From NCBI RefSeq assembly GCF_037414475.1, contig NZ_CP147913.1, forward strand, positions 806,001 to 870,000: DNA of 64,000 bases, given 5' to 3'. Below are positions 28,491 to 37,640 of this stretch, piece by piece. Numbering within the stretch: the stretch's first letter is position 1; each line of letters starts with the position of its first letter. Position numbers and translations under genes: made by a program. Below the pieces are notes generated by a model. It was not told where the DNA came from and did no database searches. It was given only the letters and a program-made list of their open reading frames with translations. Source of the DNA: Myxococcus stipitatus (GTDB taxonomy: Bacteria; Myxococcota; Myxococcia; Myxococcales; Myxococcaceae).

Positions 28491-28514
28491 ACCCCACGTC
28501 GCGCCCGCTCCTCC

Positions 28515-31073
28515 ATGAAGACGCTCCCGTCCTGGATGCTCTGCCTGTGCCTCGCGCTCGCCGTCCCCGCGCAGGCCCAGCGCCGCCCCCCGCCGCCCGG
28601 CAACGCCACGCCTTCGGCGCCGGGTGAGCGGACCATCACTCCCCAGTCGCCCACCGCCGACGAGTCCAATGAGGGCACGCGCCGCACGCCCACGTGCGAA
28701 GAGGCCCGGCGCAACGCGCGCTACGGCATCTATTTCGACAAGGTCGAGATTGAAAAGCTGGTCCAGACGGTGGCGGACGCCACCTGCCGCACCTTCATCC
28801 TCCCGGAGAACGTGCGCGGGAAAATCTCCATCATCGGTCCGGAGAATGGCCGCGTGGAGGTGAACGCGGACCAGTTCTACTCCGCGTTCCTGGCCGCGCT
28901 CGACGCCAACGGCCTGGCCACCTACCAGTACGGCCGCTTCATGAAGATCGTCGACAAGCGGTCGGCGAAGCAGAACCCCATCCCCACCATCGTTGGTGAC
29001 GGCGAGCCGTACACCACCAACGAGCAGATGGTGACCAAGCTGTTCCGCATCCGCAACGTGGAGGTGGAGCCGCTGCGCGGTGTTCTGCAGCAGCTGGTGT
29101 CCAAGGACGGCGACACGATTCCGTACCCGCCAGACACCATCATCGTCAACGACGTGGGCTCCAACATCCACCGCCTGGAGCGCCTCATCGACCAGTTGGA
29201 CACGCGCGCCGCCAGCGACGAGCTGCGCGTCATCCAGGTCCAGTACGCCTCCGCGCAGGACGTGGCCAACACGGTGCAGCGCATCTTCGAGGCCAAGGGC
29301 TCGCGCCCCGGTCAACGCCCGGGCGCGTTCGTGCAGGGTGTCCCGCCCGCCAGTGGCCAGCCTGAAATCATGGCCCAGCCCGTGGCCGGTGGCGGAGAGA
29401 CGAGCGGCGGCCCGGTGACGCTGTCGCAGATCATCCCGGACGAGCGCACCAACAAGCTCATCATCGTCGCCAGCCCCGCGGCGTTCTCGCGCATCCAGGA
29501 CATCGTCGCGCAGATCGACATCCCCTCCGGCACCGGCGGCCGCATCAACGTCTACTACCTGGAGAACGCCAACGCGGAGGAGCTGGCCAGCACTCTCCAG
29601 TCGCTGGCCCAGGGCACCGCCAACCGCCCGCGCACGCCCGGCGCTCCCAACATGCCGCCCGGCGCGCCCCGCGGCACCGCCACCCAGGCCGCGGAGCTGT
29701 TCAGCGGCGAGGTGAAGATTTCGGCCGACAAGGGCACCAACTCGCTCGTCATCGTCGCCAGCCAGTCGGACTACAAGAACATCGTCCAGGTCATCCAGCA
29801 GCTCGACGCGCCCCGCCGCCAGGTGTTCGTCGAGGCCGTCATCATGGAAGTGAACCTGACGCGCACCGCCGAGCTCGGCATCAACATGCACACCGGCTAC
29901 TCGCTCAACACGGACCGGGGCGCGGCGCCGGGCCTGATTGGCACCAACACCCGAGGCACCGGCCTGCCGCCTTCGCTCAGCCTGGGCAACCTGGCGCAGT
30001 ACGGTGGTTTCCTCGCCGGCCTCCAGGGTCCGGTGATTCCGGCGCTGGAGAAGCTGGGTCTGGACATCCCCGCCTTCGGCATCGTGCTGCACGCGCTCCA
30101 GACGAGCGCGGACGTCAACGTGCTCTCCACGCCGCACATCCTCACCAGCGACAACGAGGAGGCGGAAATCACCGTCGGCCAGAACGTGCCCTTCCAGTCC
30201 GGCTTCTCGCCCTCCTCGCTGGGCGGCAACGTGGGCACCGGCACGGGCGCCAACGGCGGCCTCAACCCGTCGCTGCTCGGCGCGCTGGGCGGCCTGGGCT
30301 CGCTGTACGCGCCCATCCAGCGCCAGAACGTGGAGCTGAAGCTGACGGTGAAGCCGCAGATCAACGACAGCGACTACATCCGCATGGCCATCACCGAGCA
30401 GACGGAGGAGATTGCCTCCAACAACCCGGTGCTCGGCCCGACCACCAGCAAGCGCAGCGCGAAGACCACGGTCATCGCCAAGGACCAGGAGACCGTCGTG
30501 CTGGGCGGCATCATGCAGGACCGCACCATCGAGTCCGTGAACAAGATTCCGGTGCTCGGCGACATCCCGCTCATCGGCAACCTCTTCCGCGACACCTCGC
30601 GCACGAAGACGAAGACCAACCTGCTCCTGTTCCTGACCCCGTACATCATCCGGGGCCCGGAGGACTTCCGCACCATCCTCGAGCGCAAGATGAAGGAGCG
30701 GCAGCAGTTCGTGGAGCAGTTCTACGGCCAACTGCCGGGCTACGACGTGGCGGTGGACTTCAGCCGCAAGCCCGGCCCGCTCGCGAAGATGAACCAGGCC
30801 GTCATCCGCGAGCGCCAGCGCGTGGAGAACGGCGCGCCGGGTGACCGCGTCATCTCGCCCGCGTCCAACCAGAAGAGCGCCCCGCCGCCTGCTCCGTCGC
30901 CGGCCCCCGCGCCGCGCAACCCCGAGGTGCGGGAAGCGCCGCCTCCCACCACGGGTTCCGAACAGTCCACCCCGATGGTGCCGGTGAAGCCGTCACCCGA
31001 GGCGCCCACGCCGGAGTCCTCCGACGACGCCTCGCAAGAGCGTCTGCGCATCCAGCCGGACTCGGGAACCTGA
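28515..31073 (+). CDS. gspD: type II secretion outer-membrane secretin GspD
   Basis: GspD forms the gated outer-membrane pore of the machine. The 852-residue protein has a signal peptide ending AQA (about residue 22), a Pro-rich linker, the periplasmic N0-N3 ring domains (about 70-430) and the secretin barrel domain (about 440-740). Signature stretches include VFVEAVIMEVNL, LSTPHILTSDNEEAEI, QNVPF and VVLGGIMQDRT. The last 90 residues are Pro/Ser-rich, longer than in enterobacterial GspD. No GspS pilotin gene is seen nearby. Confidence 0.95.
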   Translation: MKTLPSWMLCLCLALAVPAQAQRRPPPPGNATPSAPGERTITPQSPTADESNEGTRRTPTCEEARRNARYGIYFDKVEIEKLVQTVADATCRTFILPENVRGKISIIGPENGRVEVNADQFYSAFLAALDANGLATYQYGRFMKIVDKRSAKQNPIPTIVGDGEPYTTNEQMVTKLFRIRNVEVEPLRGVLQQLVSKDGDTIPYPPDTIIVNDVGSNIHRLERLIDQLDTRAASDELRVIQVQYASAQDVANTVQRIFEAKGSRPGQRPGAFVQGVPPASGQPEIMAQPVAGGGETSGGPVTLSQIIPDERTNKLIIVASPAAFSRIQDIVAQIDIPSGTGGRINVYYLENANAEELASTLQSLAQGTANRPRTPGAPNMPPGAPRGTATQAAELFSGEVKISADKGTNSLVIVASQSDYKNIVQVIQQLDAPRRQVFVEAVIMEVNLTRTAELGINMHTGYSLNTDRGAAPGLIGTNTRGTGLPPSLSLGNLAQYGGFLAGLQGPVIPALEKLGLDIPAFGIVLHALQTSADVNVLSTPHILTSDNEEAEITVGQNVPFQSGFSPSSLGGNVGTGTGANGGLNPSLLGALGGLGSLYAPIQRQNVELKLTVKPQINDSDYIRMAITEQTEEIASNNPVLGPTTSKRSAKTTVIAKDQETVVLGGIMQDRTIESVNKIPVLGDIPLIGNLFRDTSRTKTKTNLLLFLTPYIIRGPEDFRTILERKMKERQQFVEQFYGQLPGYDVAVDFSRKPGPLAKMNQAVIRERQRVENGAPGDRVISPASNQKSAPPPAPSPAPAPRNPEVREAPPPTTGSEQSTPMVPVKPSPEAPTPESSDDASQERLRIQPDSGT

Positions 31074-31077
31074 GCCC

Positions 31078-32889
31078 ATGACCGTGACCGCCGATCCCAC
31101 CCTTGCCGCCACGCCCGCCGTGGCCACCGTCCGGAACGACTCCACCCAGGTCGTCTCCCACGGGCAGGCATTCCTCTGCGGAAGGCCCCTGGGAGAGATT
31201 CTCCGCGCGCTCGTCCCTTCCCTCACCGAGGAGAAGCTCCAGGAGGCGCTCGCCGCCCAGGAGGAGAAGGGCGGACGCATTGGAGAGGTGCTGGTGGGGC
31301 TCAAGGCGGTCTCCGCCGAGGACGTCGCCAAGGCCCTGGGGCACCAGCTGGACCTGCCCTACCTGGCGCGCATCTTCACGGAGGAAGTGGACGCGGAGCT
31401 CGTCAAGCGCATCCCCATCAACTTCGCCAAGCAGTCGCACATCCTCCCGCTCGCGCTGGAGGGGGACACCGTGGTGTTGGCGGTGGCGGACCCGCTGGAC
31501 ACCTCCGCGCTGGACCACGCGCGCCTGCTGCTGGGGCAGAGCATCAGCCCGCGGCTCGCGCTCGAGAGCACCATCACCGACGCCATCAACAGCGTCTATG
31601 ACCGCTCCATCAACGAGGCCGAACAGCTCGTCGACGAGATGGAGACGCAGGACCTGGACGCCATCGCCCACGAGCTGGACGAGCCCCAGGACCTGCTCGA
31701 TGTCGACGACGAGGCGCCCGTCATCCGGCTGGTGAACTCGGTCCTCTTCCGCGCCGCCAAGGAGCGCGCGAGCGATATCCACATCGAGCCCATGGAGCGC
31801 GAGCTGCTCGTGCGCTTCCGCGTGGACGGCGTGCTGCAAGAGGTCATCAAGCCGCCCAAGCGCTACCAGAACGCCATCGTCAGCCGCGTGAAGGTGATGG
31901 GGCAGCTCAACATCGCCGAGAAGCGCCTGCCGCAGGACGGCCGCATCCGCATCAAGCTGGCCGGCCGCGACATCGACATCCGTCTGTCCACCATCCCCAC
32001 GACGAACGGGGAGCGCATCGTCATGCGTCTGTTGGACAAGACGGCCACGCTCCTGGACCTGGCCGAGATTGGCATGAGCAAGGCCACGCTCCAGTCCATG
32101 GAGGCCGTGGTCAAGCGCTCGCACGGCATCGTGCTCGTCACGGGCCCCACGGGCTCCGGAAAGACGACGACGCTCTACGGCGCCCTGTCGAAAATCAATA
32201 CGCCGGACCTCAACATCCTCACCGTCGAGGACCCGGTGGAGTACCAGCTCAAGGGCATTGGCCAGATGGCCATCAACCCGAAGATTGGACTGACCTTCGC
32301 CCAGGGCCTGCGCTCCTTCCTGCGTCAGGACCCGGACGTCATCATGGTGGGCGAGATTCGCGACAAGGAGACGGCGGAAATCGCCATCCAGGCCTCGCTC
32401 ACGGGCCACCTGGTGCTCTCCACCGTCCACACCAACGACGCGGCCGGCGCCGTCACCCGTCTGGTGGACATGGGCGTGGAGCCCTTCCTCGTGGCGTCCT
32501 CGCTCACCGGCATCCTGGCCCAGCGGCTGGTGCGCCGCGTGTGCCCGGACTGCCGGGAGGCCTATCAGCCCACGGACGCGGAGCTCAAGGAGCTGAGCCA
32601 CTCGCGCGCCTCCTTCAAGGAGCGCTACGGCGTGGACCGCATCTACAAGGCCACCGGATGCCCCACGTGCAACCGCAACGGCTACCGCGGCCGCACGGGC
32701 ATCTACGAGTTCCTGCCCGTGGATGACGATGTGCGCCAGCTGGTGTTGAAGAACGTGGATGCCTCCACCATCAAGAAGTCCGCCACCAGCAAGGGCATGA
32801 CGACGCTCTTGGAGGATGGCGCGCGAAAGGTGGCGTTGGGAGAGACGACCATCGCCGAGGTGTTGAGCATCACCCAGGAGGACATGTAA
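31078..32889 (+). CDS. gspE: type II secretion ATPase GspE
   Basis: GspE is the hexameric cytoplasmic ATPase driving pseudopilus assembly. The 603-residue protein has an N-terminal GspE-II/MshEN-like region, which binds c-di-GMP in some homologues. The ATPase core has Walker A GPTGSGKT (356-363), an Asp box, a Walker B-like DPDVIMVGEIRD and the His box HLVLSTVHTND. The zinc-binding tetracysteine (CPDC and CPTC) is near the C-terminus. It starts 4 bp after gspD. An N-terminal extension of about 35 residues is not family-typical. Confidence 0.95.
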   Translation: MTVTADPTLAATPAVATVRNDSTQVVSHGQAFLCGRPLGEILRALVPSLTEEKLQEALAAQEEKGGRIGEVLVGLKAVSAEDVAKALGHQLDLPYLARIFTEEVDAELVKRIPINFAKQSHILPLALEGDTVVLAVADPLDTSALDHARLLLGQSISPRLALESTITDAINSVYDRSINEAEQLVDEMETQDLDAIAHELDEPQDLLDVDDEAPVIRLVNSVLFRAAKERASDIHIEPMERELLVRFRVDGVLQEVIKPPKRYQNAIVSRVKVMGQLNIAEKRLPQDGRIRIKLAGRDIDIRLSTIPTTNGERIVMRLLDKTATLLDLAEIGMSKATLQSMEAVVKRSHGIVLVTGPTGSGKTTTLYGALSKINTPDLNILTVEDPVEYQLKGIGQMAINPKIGLTFAQGLRSFLRQDPDVIMVGEIRDKETAEIAIQASLTGHLVLSTVHTNDAAGAVTRLVDMGVEPFLVASSLTGILAQRLVRRVCPDCREAYQPTDAELKELSHSRASFKERYGVDRIYKATGCPTCNRNGYRGRTGIYEFLPVDDDVRQLVLKNVDASTIKKSATSKGMTTLLEDGARKVALGETTIAEVLSITQEDM

Positions 32890-32929
32890 CCGACAGCTCC
32901 TCCCTGGGAGGGGCCGGGGTCATCGAGCC

Positions 32930-34186
32930 ATGCCGGTCTTCGAGTACAGAGGTCTCAACGCCACGGGCAAGCAGGTCAAGGGCCTGCTTGAGGCGGATTC
33001 CCCCAAGACGCTGCGCTCCAAGCTGCGCGCCGACGGCATCTTCCTCACGGATGTGCTGGCGCAGGCGGAGGGCAGCCGGGGCGCGGTGGCCAAGGGCGCC
33101 AACGCGGCGCTGGTGGCGCGCGACATCGACCTGCGCAAGCTGGGTCGCGGCCGCGTCAACACCGACGACGTCGCCATCTTCACCCGTCAGCTGTCCACGC
33201 TCCTGGGCGCGGGCGTCACGCTGGTGGAGTCGCTCACCGCGCTGGTGGACCAGGTGGAGAAGGAGCGCTTCAAGCGCGCCCTCTCCGACATCAAGCAGCG
33301 CGTCAACGAGGGCTCGTCCCTGGCGGACGCGCTCGGCCAGCACCCGAAAATCTTCCCCAGCATCTACGTCAACATGGTGCGCGCGGGCGAGGCGTCCGGC
33401 GCCCTGGACGCGGTGCTCACGCGCCTGGCCGACTTCACGGAGAACCAGGCCCGGCTCCAGCAGAAGATCCTCAGCACCATGCTCTACCCCGCCATCATGA
33501 TGGTGGTGGGCGGCGGAATCCTCGTGGCGCTGATGGTGTTCGTCGTTCCGAAGGTCACCAAGATCTTCGAGACCATGAAGGCCACGCTGCCCTTGAGCAC
33601 GCGGGTCCTCATCGCCACGAGCAACTTTTTCCAGAACTGGTGGTTCGTCGCCGTCCCCTTCATGGTGCTGTGCGGCTGGCTCTTCCTGCGTTGGACGAAG
33701 AGCCCCAAGGGCAAGCCGAAGTGGGACCGCATCACGCTCAACGCCCCCATCGTCGGCAACCTGGTGCGACTGCTGTCCATCTCCCGCTTCGCCCGGACGC
33801 TGTCCACGCTGCTCAAGAGCGGTGTTCCCCTCCTGGCGGCCATGGACATCGTCAAGGCCATCATGACCAACACGGTGCTGGCCGAGGTCGTGGAGAAGGC
33901 CCGCGACTCCATCCGCGAGGGCGAGAGCATCGCCAATCCGCTCAAGCGCTCCGGAGAGTTCCCGCCGCTCGTCTACCACATGGTCGCCATCGGCGAGCGC
34001 TCCGGCCAGCTCGAGGAGATGCTCACCAACGTGGCGGACAACTACGAAACACAGGTGAACGTGCGCATCGGCGCCCTCACCTCGCTCCTGGAGCCCCTGC
34101 TCATCGTGGTGATGGGCGCGGTGATTGCATTCGTCGCGCTCTCCATCCTGATGCCGATTCTCCAGGTGAACTCGGCCATCCGGTGA
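32930..34186 (+). CDS. gspF: type II secretion platform protein GspF
   Basis: GspF is the polytopic inner-membrane platform contacted by GspE. The 418-residue protein has the usual short N-terminal domain (FEYRGLNATGKQVKG) and two repeated cytoplasmic GspF domains. Signatures include FTRQLSTLLGAGVTLVESL and FARTLSTLLKSGVPLLAAM. There are three membrane helices, around residues 185-210, 225-245 and 380-410. The gene starts 40 bp after gspE. Confidence 0.95.
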   Translation: MPVFEYRGLNATGKQVKGLLEADSPKTLRSKLRADGIFLTDVLAQAEGSRGAVAKGANAALVARDIDLRKLGRGRVNTDDVAIFTRQLSTLLGAGVTLVESLTALVDQVEKERFKRALSDIKQRVNEGSSLADALGQHPKIFPSIYVNMVRAGEASGALDAVLTRLADFTENQARLQQKILSTMLYPAIMMVVGGGILVALMVFVVPKVTKIFETMKATLPLSTRVLIATSNFFQNWWFVAVPFMVLCGWLFLRWTKSPKGKPKWDRITLNAPIVGNLVRLLSISRFARTLSTLLKSGVPLLAAMDIVKAIMTNTVLAEVVEKARDSIREGESIANPLKRSGEFPPLVYHMVAIGERSGQLEEMLTNVADNYETQVNVRIGALTSLLEPLLIVVMGAVIAFVALSILMPILQVNSAIR

Positions 34187-34200
34187 GAGGTGCCGCGGAC

Positions 34201-34356
34201 ATGATGAACGACACGCTCGACCGTTGGATTCAGCGCGTGACGCTGGTGGCGATGATTGCCGTCGCCGCGGCGCTGGTGACGGTGGGGGCCCGGTTGTACG
34301 GGCCCCAGGCCTCCGTTCCTCCCTCCGGGGTGGTGGACGGGCCCCGGGCCCCCTGA
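34201..34356 (+). CDS. 51-residue single-pass membrane peptide between gspF and gspG
   Basis: A short frame (MMNDTLDRWIQ...) with one clear membrane helix (about residues 13-30, LVAMIAVAAALVTVGARLY) and a Pro-rich tail. It fills most of the gspF-gspG gap, lies in the same direction and has GAGAGG about 10 bases upstream of its first ATG. No homologue is recognised. It could be a small assembly factor of the secretion machine. Support is positional only. Confidence 0.5.
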   Translation: MMNDTLDRWIQRVTLVAMIAVAAALVTVGARLYGPQASVPPSGVVDGPRAP

Positions 34357-34417
34357 CAGGAAGTCCTGAACACGATGCGGTGGCTTGCCAGAAAGTCACC
34401 CCGAGGTGAGAGCAGAC

Positions 34418-34849
34418 ATGAGCCAGACGACCCACAGCAAGCAGCAGCGCCGCCGCCGCAACCGCCGCGGCATGACCCTGATTGAAATCATGGTGGTCAT
34501 CACCATCCTCGGCCTCATCGCCGCCGCCGTGGGCGTGGCGGTGATTCCCCAGCTCGAGGCCGCCCGGCGGGACCGGGCCGCGCTGGACATCAAGAACATC
34601 CAGGGCGCCCTGAAGCTCTACTACACGAAGAAGGGCAAGTACCCGGACACGTCCTCGGGCCTCAACGCGCTGGTGGAGACGCAGTCGCTCGAGCAGATGC
34701 CCAAGGACCCGTGGAACAACGACTACGTGTACCTGAACGAGGGCGGCAAGCCGGTCATCATCTCCTACGGCGCGGACGGCACCGCGGGCGGCGAGGGCAA
34801 TGACGCGGACATCTCCTCCGCGGACTCGGCCACCGCCAACAACAAGTGA
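34418..34849 (+). CDS. gspG: major pseudopilin GspG
   Basis: GspG polymerises into the pseudopilus that pushes substrates through GspD. The 143-residue precursor has a basic leader, the prepilin peptidase site RRG/MTLIE with Glu5, a hydrophobic helix and the C-terminal calcium-binding GspG domain (YPDTSSGLNALV, PKDPWNNDYVY, ISYGADG). Cleavage requires a GspO/PilD peptidase, which is not encoded in this window. The ATG at 34418 follows GAGGTGA. Confidence 0.95.
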   Translation: MSQTTHSKQQRRRRNRRGMTLIEIMVVITILGLIAAAVGVAVIPQLEAARRDRAALDIKNIQGALKLYYTKKGKYPDTSSGLNALVETQSLEQMPKDPWNNDYVYLNEGGKPVIISYGADGTAGGEGNDADISSADSATANNK

Positions 34850-34886
34850 AGAACGCGCGCCTCCCGCGTGTTGACAGGGCTTGGGC

Positions 34887-35333
34887 ATGAACGAGCACGA
34901 CTCCCTTCCATCCCAGACGCCCTCGCCCGCGGGGGCCGCCCGCCCCCACCGCATGGGGCGCATCCTGCTGGGGCTCATCTTCCTGGTGGCCACCGGGCTG
35001 GCGTTCGTCCTCGTGTACGTGACGGAGGACCGCACGCTGGAGCCAGACCAGCGCCGCGCTCGCGACTCCATCCGCAGGATGGAGGGCAAGTTCAAGGCGC
35101 ACCAGCGGCTGATGGGCCGCTTCCCCTCGCAGGAGGAGGGCTTCCAGCCGCTCATCGACGCGAAGCTGATGGAGGGCGTGCCCCTGGACCCGTGGGGGAA
35201 CCCGTACGTGTACTGGACCGACGGCAAGAATGGCGCCGTCGTCTCCTACGGCGCGGACGGCAAGAAGGGCGGCATGGGGCTGGACGCGGACCTGAGCAGC
35301 GGAGGCGTGCTGGCGAACGGGGGGGCACCATGA
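34887..35333 (+). CDS. GspG-like protein lacking a prepilin cleavage site
   Basis: The 148-residue product ends in a domain clearly paralogous to the adjacent GspG: FPSQEEGFQPLI, PLDPWGNPYVYW, VSYGADGKKGG and GLDADLSSGG. Its N-terminus is different. About 24 polar residues lead into an ordinary membrane helix (about 25-47, RILLGLIFLVATG), with no Gly-(F/M)-T-L-x-E peptidase site. It should stay anchored in the inner membrane instead of entering the pseudopilus. The ATG at 34887 has AGGG upstream; a TTG six bases earlier is less likely. Its stop overlaps the gspH start. Confidence 0.75.
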   Translation: MNEHDSLPSQTPSPAGAARPHRMGRILLGLIFLVATGLAFVLVYVTEDRTLEPDQRRARDSIRRMEGKFKAHQRLMGRFPSQEEGFQPLIDAKLMEGVPLDPWGNPYVYWTDGKNGAVVSYGADGKKGGMGLDADLSSGGVLANGGAP

Positions 35334-36043
35334 AGAGAAAGGCGCTTCACCGGGCCCAGCGGGGCCTGACGCTCATCGAAATCTCCATCGCCATCATCAT
35401 CGTCGCGATGCTGTTCTCCGCGGCGGTGATGGGCATCGGTTCGCTCACCGGCGCCAAGGCGAAAGGCGCCGCGGGGGAGCTGGCGGGCACCATCCGCTCG
35501 CTCTACGACTCGGCCGCGCTGCGCGGCAAGACGTGCCGGCTGGTGTTCGAGATTCCCGAGCCCAAGGAAGAGAAGCCCACGCGCTACCATGCGGAGTGCG
35601 CGGAGAGCGGCGTGACGACGGCCCGGGACCGCGACAATGCGCTGCGCGACGAGAACCGCGAGCGTGAGCTGTCCCGGCGCTCCAACCGCGGCGGCCGTGG
35701 AGACCAGCGCAGCTTCGTGGCCTCCGGCGGCGAGACGCCCAGCACGCAGGACCTGATGGACAGCGAGAAGGTGCGCGTGGAGAACGCATCGCGCTTCTCC
35801 TCCTTCACGTCCGAGGAGCTCCCCGCGAGGGAGCTGCCCGGGGACGTGCGCGTCTCCATCTGGACCCGCCAGCAGCGCACGGCGGTCGACAGTGGCGTGG
35901 CGTATCTCTACTTCTTCCCGCAGGGCTACACGGAGAAGGCCTACGTGTACCTGAGCCAGGGCGACAACGTCTGGACACTGGATGTGTCCCCGCTCACCGG
36001 CAAGGTGAACATCGTCGATGAAGCACTGGAGGTGCCGCGATGA
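35330..36043 (+). CDS. gspH: minor pseudopilin GspH
   Basis: A 237-residue prepilin-like protein with the cleavage site QRG/LTLIE and a hydrophobic helix, then a beta-rich domain. Position after gspG and before gspI, plus the pattern of the C-terminal sheet (VSIWTRQQRTAVDSGVAYLYFFPQGY), identify GspH. It is longer than enterobacterial GspH (about 165 residues) because of a charged Arg/Asp/Glu insert around residues 75-140. It overlaps both neighbours by four bases. Confidence 0.85.
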   Translation: MKRKALHRAQRGLTLIEISIAIIIVAMLFSAAVMGIGSLTGAKAKGAAGELAGTIRSLYDSAALRGKTCRLVFEIPEPKEEKPTRYHAECAESGVTTARDRDNALRDENRERELSRRSNRGGRGDQRSFVASGGETPSTQDLMDSEKVRVENASRFSSFTSEELPARELPGDVRVSIWTRQQRTAVDSGVAYLYFFPQGYTEKAYVYLSQGDNVWTLDVSPLTGKVNIVDEALEVPR

Positions 36044-36972
36044 AGCGAGCCCAAGGCTTCACGCTGCTGGAGGTCGTCGTCGCGCTCGCCATCCTGGGGC
36101 TGGCGCTGATGGCCATCTTCGACCTCAACGCGGGCGCGGTGGCCAACCACGTCTACACCAAGCGGCTCACGGTGGCCTCGCTGCTGGCGCGCTCGAAGAT
36201 GACGGACGTGGAGCAGAAGCTCTACGACGACGGCTTCTCGCCCGATGACGACGAGGAGTCCGGCGACTTCTCCGAGGAGGGCTGGTCCCAGTTCAAGTGG
36301 AAGGCGCGCATCATCGCCCCGAAGCTGGATGGCGTGACGCCCGACCAGCTCATCGGCGCCATCTTCAACCTGCCCATCGGCGGGGACTCGAGCGACCCGA
36401 TGAGCGGTATCGCCAGCCTGTTCGGCGGGGGCGCGGGAGGCGACAAGGGCGGCAAGACGCCCAGTGGCCCTCAGCCCGCGGGCGGTGGACTGGGCGGCGC
36501 GGCGATGGGCATGGCACAGCCCATGTTCTCGCAGATGGTGCAGCAGCTCACCCAGGCGGTGCGCGAGGTGCACCTCACCGTGTACTGGCAGGAAGGCACC
36601 CAGGTGGAGAGCATCGACCTGGTGACGCACGTGGTGTCGCTCGGGCCGGGCTCGGACCGCAACGGTGGCTTCACGCCCAACCAGGGCTCCACGCCGGGCG
36701 CCGACAACCAATGGGTGGACCCCAACAGCCCCGGGATGATTGTGCAGAACCCCATCCCCGGCCCCAATGGCACCATGCTGCATCCCCAGACGCGCCAGCC
36801 GCTGATGCGCCGCTCGGAGTGGCTGCAGCGGGTGAACGGAGGCCAGCCGCAGCAGGGCGGTGGTGGCGGCAATCCCTCTCCTCCCCGCGGCGGAATCCTG
36901 GGCGGAGGCAACCGGCCGTCATTCCCCAACATGCCGAACTTCCCAGGCGGCTTGCCAAGGACGGACCGATGA
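36040..36972 (+). CDS. gspI: minor pseudopilin GspI with long C-terminal extension
   Basis: GspI nucleates the pseudopilus tip with GspJ and GspK. The prepilin site is QG/FTLLEVVVALAILGLALM. The protein is 310 residues against the usual 120-130. The extra length holds a Gly-rich segment (about 125-160), a region reading QMVQQLTQAVREVHLTVYW, and a Gly/Pro/Asn-rich tail. The core GspI strands appear to be split around the Gly-rich insertion. ATGA overlaps join it to gspH and gspJ. Confidence 0.88.
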   Translation: MKRAQGFTLLEVVVALAILGLALMAIFDLNAGAVANHVYTKRLTVASLLARSKMTDVEQKLYDDGFSPDDDEESGDFSEEGWSQFKWKARIIAPKLDGVTPDQLIGAIFNLPIGGDSSDPMSGIASLFGGGAGGDKGGKTPSGPQPAGGGLGGAAMGMAQPMFSQMVQQLTQAVREVHLTVYWQEGTQVESIDLVTHVVSLGPGSDRNGGFTPNQGSTPGADNQWVDPNSPGMIVQNPIPGPNGTMLHPQTRQPLMRRSEWLQRVNGGQPQQGGGGGNPSPPRGGILGGGNRPSFPNMPNFPGGLPRTDR

Positions 36973-37640
36973 CCCGGCGCGCGCGCGGCTTCACGCTGAT
37001 GGAGGTCATGGTGGCGGTGGCCATCACCGCCCTGATGGGCACGGTGGTGGCCATGGCCTTCCAGACGGGCATCACGGCGAAGGAGACCGTCGAGGCGGAC
37101 GCGGACCACTACCGGCAGCTGCGCGTGGCGATGAACCGCATGTCGCGCGAGATTGGCTCCGCGTACGTGAGCGACCGCTACGACACGAAGCGCTTTCGCG
37201 ACCAGCAGGACCGGCCCACCAACTTCATCGGCGAGGGCGACCGGCTGCTGTTCACCACGTTCGCCCACCAGCGGCTGTACACGGACGTGAAGGAGTCCGA
37301 CCAGGCGGTGGTGGAGTACTTCGTGGAGCCCAGCGACGACCGCAAGGCCAAGGGGCGGATGGACCTCAAGCGGCGGGAGAATCCCAACGTGGATGACCGC
37401 ATGGACCGGGGTGGCACCACGGACGTGCTGCTGGAGGGCGTGAAGAAGCTGGAGTTCGAGTACTGGAACTCCGACAAGAAGGAATGGGATGACGAGTGGG
37501 ACACGCGGCGCACGGAGCAGAAGAGCATCCTGCCCACGCGTGTGCGGATGACGGTGACGGCCGTGGACGAGACGGGGAAGGAAGCGCGCTATGTCACCCA
37601 GGCGCGCATCATGTTGAACACCGAGCTGCCGAGGTACTGA
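36969..37640 (+). CDS. gspJ: minor pseudopilin GspJ
   Basis: A 223-residue prepilin with cleavage site RG/FTLMEVMVAV, a hydrophobic helix and a beta-rich domain (DRLLFTTFAHQRLY, LLEGVKKLEFEYW, LPTRVRMTVTAVDETG) characteristic of GspJ. It forms the tip complex with GspI and GspK. Its TGA shares a base with the gspK ATG. Confidence 0.9.
   Translation: MTRRARGFTLMEVMVAVAITALMGTVVAMAFQTGITAKETVEADADHYRQLRVAMNRMSREIGSAYVSDRYDTKRFRDQQDRPTNFIGEGDRLLFTTFAHQRLYTDVKESDQAVVEYFVEPSDDRKAKGRMDLKRRENPNVDDRMDRGGTTDVLLEGVKKLEFEYWNSDKKEWDDEWDTRRTEQKSILPTRVRMTVTAVDETGKEARYVTQARIMLNTELPRY

Noticed and set aside
27570..30731. Minus-strand open frame of about 1050 codons across gspC-gspD
   Set aside because: It is the mirror of strongly supported secretion genes, has a shadow-like composition (Val/Asp/His/Arg) and shows no recognisable domain.
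34224..34409. Alternative small frame in the gspF-gspG gap
   Set aside because: It overlaps the membrane peptide in another frame, is Arg/Gly/Ala-rich and has no ribosome site or hydrophobic helix.
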